This document shows, piece after piece, positions 1 through 4,969 of a DNA stretch of 5,428 bases. How positions within the stretch are numbered: position 1 is the first letter of the stretch; the number at the start of each line of letters is the position of its first letter. The stretch spans positions 1 through 5,428 of the forward strand of contig JAFYIF010000242.1 in assembly GCA_017538775.1 (NCBI GenBank), in the 5' to 3' direction. Origin of the DNA: Oscillospiraceae bacterium. Lineage in GTDB: Bacteria > Bacillota > Clostridia > Oscillospirales > Oscillospiraceae. The notes under the pieces are model-generated. The model ran no database searches and was not told the DNA's origin. It saw only the letters and a list, made by a program, of their open reading frames with translations. Made by a program: the position numbers and the translations under genes.

Positions 1-839
1 CCGTCGTAGTCCTCCAGAAAGCTGTGCAGCACGCCGCCGCGCTTCCAGCCGGGGAAGGTGTCCAGGCTGACCCGGTGCAGGGCGTGGAAGATGCTCTTTT
101 CCACATTGGGATTGGTATGCTTCAGCGTGCATATGAGCTGCTTGACCTCCTGCCGCTTGCTCTCCCCGATGCCGTCCCCGCTCAGGTGGCTTTGTTCGGT
201 GAAGCGGCAGGCGCATTGCAGGAAGTCCAGGCCGCAGTGGTCCCGCCAGGCGAGGATCGCGTCCTCGTGGACGCAGTAGAGGGGGCGGATCAGCTCCATG
301 CCGGGGAAATTGGTGGAATGGAGCTTGGGCATCATCCCCTGGAGCTGGCCGCCGTAGAGCATGGCCAGCAGGGTGGTCTCGATCACGTCGCTGAAGTGGT
401 GCCCCAGGGCGATCTTGTTGCAGCCCAGGTCCCGGGCCTGGGCGTAGAGGTGGCCCCGCCGCATCCGGGCGCAGAGATAGCAGGGGTTTTTCACCGCCTC
501 ATTGGCCACGGCGAAGATGTCCGAGTCAAAGATGCGGATCGGGATGTCCAGCTTTTCCGCGTTGCGCAAAATCTTCTCCCGGTTGGCCGGGTTGTAACCC
601 GGGTCCATGACCAGATACTCCGCCGTGAAGGGCACGGTGGTGAAGCGGCTGAGCAGACGCATCAGCACGGCCAGCAGCATGGAGTCCTTGCCGCCGGAGA
701 TGCAGACGGCGATGCGGTCGCCGCTTTGGATCAGCGCATAGTCCCGGATGGCCTTCATGAACGGCGTCCAGATGCGCTTGCGGTAGGTGGTCGTCAGGCT
801 CCGCTCGGCCTGTTCGTGGAATGTCAGCTCCCGCGCCAT
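1..839 (-). CDS. TtcA-like PP-loop ATPase (tRNA 2-thiocytidine synthetase family), partial at C-terminus
   Basis: Cytoplasmic enzyme of the family that adenylates a tRNA base and replaces its oxygen with sulfur; TtcA itself makes 2-thiocytidine at position 32. The reading frame starts at ATG 839-837 and runs off the left edge after 279 full codons. Seen in the translation: PP-loop SGGKDS at residues 48-53, a CxxC pair in PCYLC (C120, C123), the GHHFSDVIETTLL stretch at 146-158 that matches the TtcA GHH..D.IET block, and C209/C211 further on. In characterised TtcA, a CxxC pair and one later cysteine hold a [4Fe-4S] cluster, so C120, C123 and C209 or C211 are the likely ligands. A strong ribosome site AAGGAGGAC (847-855) fixes the start. 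It lies 43 bases after the restriction gene on the same strand with no clear terminator between them, so read-through is possible. Exact substrate in Clostridia is not certain; TilS is less likely because of the cysteines. Confidence 0.88.
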   Translation of the reverse strand, partial: MARELTFHEQAERSLTTTYRKRIWTPFMKAIRDYALIQSGDRIAVCISGGKDSMLLAVLMRLLSRFTTVPFTAEYLVMDPGYNPANREKILRNAEKLDIPIRIFDSDIFAVANEAVKNPCYLCARMRRGHLYAQARDLGCNKIALGHHFSDVIETTLLAMLYGGQLQGMMPKLHSTNFPGMELIRPLYCVHEDAILAWRDHCGLDFLQCACRFTEQSHLSGDGIGESKRQEVKQLICTLKHTNPNVEKSIFHALHRVSLDTFPGWKRGGVLHSFLEDYD

Positions 840-846
840 GGGGCAG

Positions 847-855
847 GTCCTCCTT
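847..855 (-). promoter_or_regulatory. Ribosome binding site of the TtcA-like gene
   Basis: Reads AAGGAGGAC on the minus strand, seven bases before the ATG at 839. It is a near-perfect Shine-Dalgarno sequence and supports this start rather than an internal ATG such as residue 28. Confidence 0.8.
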
Positions 856-882
856 TTTCGCGCTTCCGGCGCAGCACCGGAT

Positions 883-3800
883 TCACCCGAAATGCTTCCG
901 CACCAGTTCCTTCAGCGTCCCGGTTTTCGCGGCCTCCGCCGCGTCGGCCTCCACAAAATGGTGGTCCTCCCGTTTCAGCGCTTCGTCAAAGCCCAGAATG
1001 TAATTTGTGGCGATCAGATAGATGATCCGCGTGGGGGCCATGCCGTAGACCTGATGCCGCAGGATGTGCCGGATGCGCGCTTTGTCGTCGGGGAAGGCGG
1101 CTTTCAGCCCCGCGCTGCGGTACAGCCGCTTGACGATCTCCGTGATGTACAGGCCGGATTTCATGTAGAGGTCGGCAAAGGTCTTCCGGGGGTCGTCGAA
1201 GCAGCCGGGGTTTTCCTCCTCCAGCTTGTCCACCATCAGCTTCACGATCCGCTTCGGCGTGAAGATCTGGTTGGTCTTCTGGGGCGGGATGTAGTCGAAA
1301 ATGTCCTCCGTCCTGCTCTCGTCAAAATAGTCCGCCAGCTCCGCCCGCTTGCGCAGGAACTCCCGGACGGAATCGTTGAACACGACCTCGTCGAACAGAT
1401 GCCCGTCGTAGTGCTCCGGCACGCCGGTTTCCGGGTCGGGCCAGTCGCCGCCGTCGCGCAGGAAGCGGAACTGTTCCTTTGTGATGGCGCTGACGGTCTG
1501 AAACACATCGTCCTCCACATAGCTGTCGAAATTCGCCAGCGTGAGGTTTTCATCCCCATAGGCCATGAGGAAGGAGGGGATGGTCCGGGCGAAGCCGCGC
1601 AGATGGTCCCGCACGGCGTCCTCTTTTGTTTTCTTTTCGTCCTCCGCCTTTTTTGTCTCCAGCCGCTCCACCAGCTCCTGCGGCTTCTCCTGCAGGGTCT
1701 TCTGGACGGTATCGGAGATGCTGTCGGTCAGGGCTTTCATGGCCTCGTCCATCTCGGCGGCGAACGCCGTCTCTGCGGTTTGGGCCTCCCGCTCCGTCTC
1801 CGCGCTGCGCCGTTTGGCGTCCAGCTCCGCCTCCGCGATGCGCCGCCGCTGTTCAAAGTCGTCCTTCACATGGCTTATGGCGCGCTCGATCTCTCTGCCG
1901 GTCTGCTCCGCCAGGCGCTTTTGCGCCTTTTGGGTCATGCCGTAGCTGTCGGCAATGGGCGCGATGATGTCCTCCGCCACCTTGCTCTTCACGGCATCTG
2001 TGACCGCCCGGACATGCCGCGCCACATCGCCCGCCTCGCTGCTCTCGGCCACGGAGGAGACGGCGGCCTCCAGCTCCGCGGGGACGGTCTCATAGATCTT
2101 ATCGCCGAACAGCTCCCGGGTCTTGCCGATGACCAGTTCCCGGTCGGGAAGGGCGCTGCCGTCTGCATCGACCCGGACGCGCTCCATCCCGTCCAGATCG
2201 CCCCTCCGGGCTCTGTTCGTTTCCTCATGGGCGAGCGGGAGCTGCTCGAGAATGCGGCGCACGATCCCGGGCGCGCCGAAGATGCCGGAGATGTTCGCAA
2301 ACAGGAAGTTGGACATGAAGCCATGGCGCACCACCTCCGCGCTTTTCAGCTTGCGGGGGATGGTCAGCACCTGCGCGGCGTCCAGCTCCACCATGCGCCC
2401 TTCCTCGTCCTCGCCCAGCACCGGGAAGAAGTTCAGCAGCCGCCGGATGTTCTCCTCCCGGTCCTCCGTGGTGCCGCCCGTGGCGGTCTTGCGGATCAGG
2501 TTGTTGGCGAACTGGTCGTAGACGATCAGCGTCCGGGCCGGGTCAAAGTCGAAGAGATAGGCCCGCTCCTTGCGCCAGCTGGTCTCGGCGGCGCGGAAGC
2601 TGTGGGGGTTCTGGGCGCGGAACGCGGCCTGCATATAGCTGGACGGGCTTTTCAGGTTGCAGAGCATGAACACGCCGCTCCACTCCGGGACCGTCACGCC
2701 CACGGTGAGCTGGCCGACGGTCAGGGTGATGGTCTTCTCGTGCGCGGCGATGGCGGCCTTGACCTTGTCGTAGGATCTCCGGGTCTCCTCGTCCTCGCTC
2801 AGCTTGCCGTCCCCGGCGGCCAGCACGATCTCATATTCCGCGAACAGCGGTTTCAGCTCCGGGTCCTCCCGCATGAGCTTAAAAAGCGCCTTGGCCGAGG
2901 CCACGCGGTTCAGGTACCACATGGTGTGGGCCAGCTCCCGCCGCAGCTCCGGCGTGGAAAAGGGGTATTTCTCCCCGGTGAACAGCGTCAGCAGGAACTT
3001 TTTCACATCGTCCCGGTGCAAAAGCTTTCCGTTGTCGTCGGTCAGGAAAAACTCGTTCAGGTCAAAGGCCGGATCGACGGCCTCCTCCTCGTCCTCCAGC
3101 ACGATGCCCTGCCGGAGCCGGTCGTAGACCATGGGGCCGAGCTGATAGGTGTACATCAGAAGCTGGGGGAGCGGCTCATAGGGGTTGAAGCCGTCCCCGT
3201 GCCAGCGCCGTTTGGCCTCCTGCTCGTCGGCGTAGGACCAGTTGAAGATCTGCTCGTCGGAGAACTGGTCCCCGGCCAGCTGCCGGAAGGGGGTGCCGGA
3301 GAGATACAGGGTGTGCTTCCGGCTGATGCTGCGGAAGGCCCGCTCCGTCCGCAGGGTCTCCACGCCCTCCTGACTTTCGTCCACGATGAGCAGGTCGAAG
3401 GCCAGCTCGCTGATCCAGCGGACGCGGGGGCTGCGGGACTGGCCGCCGAACCAGACGGAGTCCTTCAGCCCCTGGAGGCTCTCAAAGGCGATCATGCCCC
3501 GGCGCTGCTCCGGGGCGTCCTGTTCCAGGAAGGAGAGGTACTCCGCCCGGCTCATGACGGCGGGGTGGCCGCGCATGACCTCGCTGTCGCTGACGAAATA
3601 GAGCTCGTCGCGCCAGGCGATGAATTTCAGAAAATCCTCCGCCCAGGCGTTGGCGATGCTGGGCCGGTTGGTGACGATCAGCACCTTCCGGAAGCCCATG
3701 CGCCGGACAAGATCATAGGCGCTCAGGGTCTTGCCGAAGCGGGGCTTGGCGTTCCAGAGAAACTCCTCCCCGCCTTTTCGGAAATAGTCCGCCGTCATCT

Positions 3801-4206
3801 TGACGGCGCGGGCCTGCTCGGCCCGGAGCGTATAGTCCTCGTCCACCCCGGATCCCAGCATCTGACGCTGGGCGAACTGCTCGAACAGCTCCCGGGAGCG
3901 CGGCCCGTCCACGCGGAACCACTCGGTGTCCGGCTTTTGCTCCACCCCCTTGCACCGCGTCAGCCAGCGGTGGAAGGCGCGGTCCGTGAAGGCCTTGCCG
4001 CTGCCGTCCTTGAAAATGGCGTTGTCCCGCCAGAGGATCTTGTAGGCGATGTCGGAGGTGCGGTGCTGCTGCCGGACGCGCTCCTCCACGCGCTGCTTTT
4101 CCGTATAGCCGATCTTCGTCCAGCCGTCGTGGGGGAAATAGTCGGGATGGGAGTAGGCGTAGATCATCGGGACGATGGGTTCATAGGAGCGGATGTTGGG
4201 GGTCAT
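883..4206 (-). CDS. GIY-YIG nuclease / SF2 helicase / N-terminal half of N6-adenine DNA methyltransferase (restriction-modification motor subunit)
   Basis: A 1107-residue restriction-type protein. Residues 14-100 look like a GIY-YIG domain of the T5orf172/Mug113 kind: MIYAYSHPDY (14-23), KIGYT (31-35), VEERVRQQ (40-47, R43 possibly catalytic), H79 and TEWF (94-97, E95 possibly metal-binding). An SF2 ATPase follows: Walker A AKPRFGKT (153-160), motif Ia VLIVTN (175-180), motif II DESQ (276-279), motif III SGTPF (303-307), motif V-like TVGVTVPEW (501-509), motif VI-like QAAFRAQNP (526-534). Residues about 705-870 are rich in Glu, Ala, Arg and Lys, probably a coiled-coil coupler. The end carries methyltransferase marks: QIFTPKRIVKLM (980-991), motif I DLYMKSGLYITE (1012-1023) and HQVYGMAPT (1051-1059). 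The chain stops at residue 1107 before any NPPY motif, so it probably needs a partner chain. The gene at the right edge is the candidate. The start is supported by AAAGGCGGT upstream. Restriction by ATP-driven translocation is inferred from Type I/ISP relatives. Confidence 0.88.
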   Translation of the reverse strand: MTPNIRSYEPIVPMIYAYSHPDYFPHDGWTKIGYTEKQRVEERVRQQHRTSDIAYKILWRDNAIFKDGSGKAFTDRAFHRWLTRCKGVEQKPDTEWFRVDGPRSRELFEQFAQRQMLGSGVDEDYTLRAEQARAVKMTADYFRKGGEEFLWNAKPRFGKTLSAYDLVRRMGFRKVLIVTNRPSIANAWAEDFLKFIAWRDELYFVSDSEVMRGHPAVMSRAEYLSFLEQDAPEQRRGMIAFESLQGLKDSVWFGGQSRSPRVRWISELAFDLLIVDESQEGVETLRTERAFRSISRKHTLYLSGTPFRQLAGDQFSDEQIFNWSYADEQEAKRRWHGDGFNPYEPLPQLLMYTYQLGPMVYDRLRQGIVLEDEEEAVDPAFDLNEFFLTDDNGKLLHRDDVKKFLLTLFTGEKYPFSTPELRRELAHTMWYLNRVASAKALFKLMREDPELKPLFAEYEIVLAAGDGKLSEDEETRRSYDKVKAAIAAHEKTITLTVGQLTVGVTVPEWSGVFMLCNLKSPSSYMQAAFRAQNPHSFRAAETSWRKERAYLFDFDPARTLIVYDQFANNLIRKTATGGTTEDREENIRRLLNFFPVLGEDEEGRMVELDAAQVLTIPRKLKSAEVVRHGFMSNFLFANISGIFGAPGIVRRILEQLPLAHEETNRARRGDLDGMERVRVDADGSALPDRELVIGKTRELFGDKIYETVPAELEAAVSSVAESSEAGDVARHVRAVTDAVKSKVAEDIIAPIADSYGMTQKAQKRLAEQTGREIERAISHVKDDFEQRRRIAEAELDAKRRSAETEREAQTAETAFAAEMDEAMKALTDSISDTVQKTLQEKPQELVERLETKKAEDEKKTKEDAVRDHLRGFARTIPSFLMAYGDENLTLANFDSYVEDDVFQTVSAITKEQFRFLRDGGDWPDPETGVPEHYDGHLFDEVVFNDSVREFLRKRAELADYFDESRTEDIFDYIPPQKTNQIFTPKRIVKLMVDKLEEENPGCFDDPRKTFADLYMKSGLYITEIVKRLYRSAGLKAAFPDDKARIRHILRHQVYGMAPTRIIYLIATNYILGFDEALKREDHHFVEADAAEAAKTGTLKELVRKHFG

Positions 4207-4212
4207 GGAGAC

Positions 4213-4221
4213 ACCGCCTTT
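4213..4221 (-). promoter_or_regulatory. Ribosome binding site of the nuclease-helicase gene
   Basis: Reads AAAGGCGGT on the minus strand, six bases before ATG 4206-4204; one mismatch to AAGGAGG. It favours this start over the next Met (residue 14), which would remove residues just ahead of the GIY-YIG-like strand and has no comparable site. Confidence 0.6.
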
Positions 4222-4242
4222 CGTTGAGGTCAGAAAAAAGAA

Positions 4243-4271
4243 AGAATAATGTCTTGCAAATCACAATACAA
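4243..4271 (-). promoter_or_regulatory. Candidate sigma-A promoter for the nuclease-helicase gene (weak)
   Basis: On the minus strand TTGTAT (4271-4266) is followed after 17 bases by TATTCT (4248-4243), seven of twelve consensus matches, giving a leader of roughly 30 bases. It overlaps the rightward promoter of the toxin-antitoxin pair. Because the cassette upstream faces the other way, this gene needs a promoter in the 97-base gap, but the exact boxes are uncertain. Confidence 0.3.
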
Positions 4272-4282
4272 TGTAGTACAAT
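4254..4282 (+). promoter_or_regulatory. Sigma-A-type promoter of the toxin-antitoxin operon with possible operator repeats
   Basis: TTGCAA (4254-4259) and TACAAT (4277-4282) are separated by exactly 17 bases, nine of twelve matches to the housekeeping consensus. The predicted start falls next to the AGGAGG site, giving a very short leader. Within it are a perfect 4-bp inverted repeat TGTA-G-TACA (4272-4280) and three YACAAT copies at 4262, 4267 and 4277, the last two one helical turn apart. These are plausible contact sites for the ribbon-helix-helix antitoxin, which in RelB families represses its own promoter. The operator role is inferred. Confidence 0.6.
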
Positions 4283-4288
4283 CCGGAC

Positions 4289-4294
4289 AGGAGG
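4289..4294 (+). promoter_or_regulatory. Ribosome binding site of the antitoxin gene
   Basis: Perfect AGGAGG nine bases before ATG 4304. It decides this start against an overlapping frame from 4249 that would otherwise be open. Confidence 0.8.
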
Positions 4295-4303
4295 CGATCA
4301 TCT

Positions 4304-4600
4304 ATGAAAGATACGACTGTCAGCGCGCGGGTGGAGTCCAGCGTCAAGAACGAGGCGGAGGAGATTCTGCAGCGGCTTGGTGTTCCCGTTTCCGTGGTCA
4401 TCAACTCGCTGTATCGGCAGATCATCTATCGCCGCGGAGTCCCGTTTCCGCTGACGATCCCCGCGGAACCCAAAACGATGGACACGCTGACGGACGCGGA
4501 GCTGAACGCGAAGCTGGAGCACAGCTATCAGCAGTTCCTCAGCGGTCAGGGCCGCCCGTATCAGGAGGTATTTGACGAGCTGGAAAGGGGTCTTGCCTGA
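4304..4600 (+). CDS. Type II toxin-antitoxin system antitoxin, RelB/DinJ family
   Basis: A 98-residue antitoxin that should bind and neutralise the toxin encoded next to it and repress the shared promoter. Residues 1-45 match the RelB/DinJ ribbon-helix-helix pattern: a short beta strand TTVSARV (4-10), helix VKNEAEEILQRLG (14-26), then VPVSVVINSLYRQII (27-41), followed by the typical GVPFPL turn (45-50). The charged tail from about residue 60 (DAELNAKLEH, QEVFDELERG) is the likely toxin-wrapping segment. The length is normal for the family. It overlaps the toxin gene by one base (TGATG at 4598-4602), which points to translational coupling. The cassette faces opposite to the restriction genes on both sides. 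Confidence 0.9.
   Translation: MKDTTVSARVESSVKNEAEEILQRLGVPVSVVINSLYRQIIYRRGVPFPLTIPAEPKTMDTLTDAELNAKLEHSYQQFLSGQGRPYQEVFDELERGLA
4585..4590 (+). promoter_or_regulatory. Shine-Dalgarno-like site for the toxin, inside the antitoxin gene
   Basis: AAGGGG lies nine bases before toxin ATG 4600. It is weaker than the antitoxin site, as expected when the antitoxin is to be made in excess, and supports ATG 4600 as the start. Confidence 0.5.
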
Positions 4601-4932
4601 TGGACTCCTATGAGATCGTCATGACCCCCGACGCAATCGACGACCTGACAGAGCTGAGAAACTATATCGCGGATGTCCTGCTCGCGCCGACGGCGGCGCT
4701 CAACACGGTCCGCGCCATCCGAAAAGAGATCGCGGACCTGTCCGTATTTCCCGCGGCCAACAGGACGATGGACGAGGAACCCTGGCACTCCCGCGGGCTT
4801 CGGAGGGTGCAGGCCAAAAACTTTTTCATTTATTATCGAATTGACGAGGCGGGCAAAAGAGTCTATATCCTCAACATCATTTACGCCAGACGGGACCAAC
4901 TGAACGCGCTTTCAGAGAACTCGAAGGAATGA
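4600..4932 (+). CDS. Type II toxin-antitoxin system toxin, RelE/ParE superfamily
   Basis: A 110-residue toxin of the RelE/ParE fold. Seen in the translation: opening strand YEIVMTPDAIDDL (4-16), where the family has V.xTp.A..DL; helices 17-47 with RAIRKEIADL; SVFPAANR (48-55); the central sheet RGLRRVQAKNFFIYYRID (65-82), with G66, R68, R69, Y78 and Y79; and the last strand VYILNIIYARRDQ (88-100) with the usual double arginine R97-R98. RelE members cleave mRNA on the ribosome and ParE members poison DNA gyrase; the sequence alone does not separate these clearly. Pairing with a RelB/DinJ-like antitoxin favours the RelE-type mRNA interferase side. The length is a little above the 85-100 usual for the family. 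No break or missing strand is visible, so it is probably intact. It ends just before an intrinsic terminator. Confidence 0.88.
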   Translation: MDSYEIVMTPDAIDDLTELRNYIADVLLAPTAALNTVRAIRKEIADLSVFPAANRTMDEEPWHSRGLRRVQAKNFFIYYRIDEAGKRVYILNIIYARRDQLNALSENSKE

Positions 4933-4939
4933 ACCGACA

Positions 4940-4969
4940 CTCCCTGCCTTTTAAGCAGGGAGCCTTTTT
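4940..4969 (+). terminator. Rho-independent terminator of the toxin-antitoxin operon
   Basis: CTCCCTGC (4940-4947) pairs perfectly with GCAGGGAG (4955-4962) across a seven-base loop, followed by CC and five T (4965-4969). It sits eight bases after the toxin stop. The T-run overlaps the TAA stop codon of the leftward gene (4970-4968). On the minus strand there is no U-run after the hairpin, so it works mainly for the rightward transcript. Confidence 0.88.

Noticed and set aside
862..882. A small hairpin (TCCGG...CCGGA) between the restriction gene and the TtcA-like gene, considered as a terminator.
   Set aside because: Only five base pairs and no T-run after it on the leftward strand.
24..1025. 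A rightward open frame of 333 codons antisense to the TtcA-like gene.
   Set aside because: It crosses two leftward genes and shows no domain, while the other strand encodes SGGKDS and the CxxC pair with a perfect ribosome site.
787..4227. A rightward open frame of 1146 codons antisense to the nuclease-helicase gene.
   Set aside because: Its product has no recognisable motif and is Leu/Gly/Val/His-rich as expected from the complement of a GC-biased gene. The opposite strand has clear GIY-YIG, Walker A, DESQ, SGTPF and methyltransferase motifs and a ribosome site.
4249..4575. A rightward frame overlapping the antitoxin gene.
   Set aside because: It has no ribosome site and runs through the promoter; the antitoxin frame has AGGAGG and a clear RelB/DinJ pattern.
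4561..4899. A leftward frame antisense to the toxin.
   Set aside because: No family resemblance; the plus strand encodes a full RelE/ParE fold that overlaps the antitoxin by one base and ends at a terminator.
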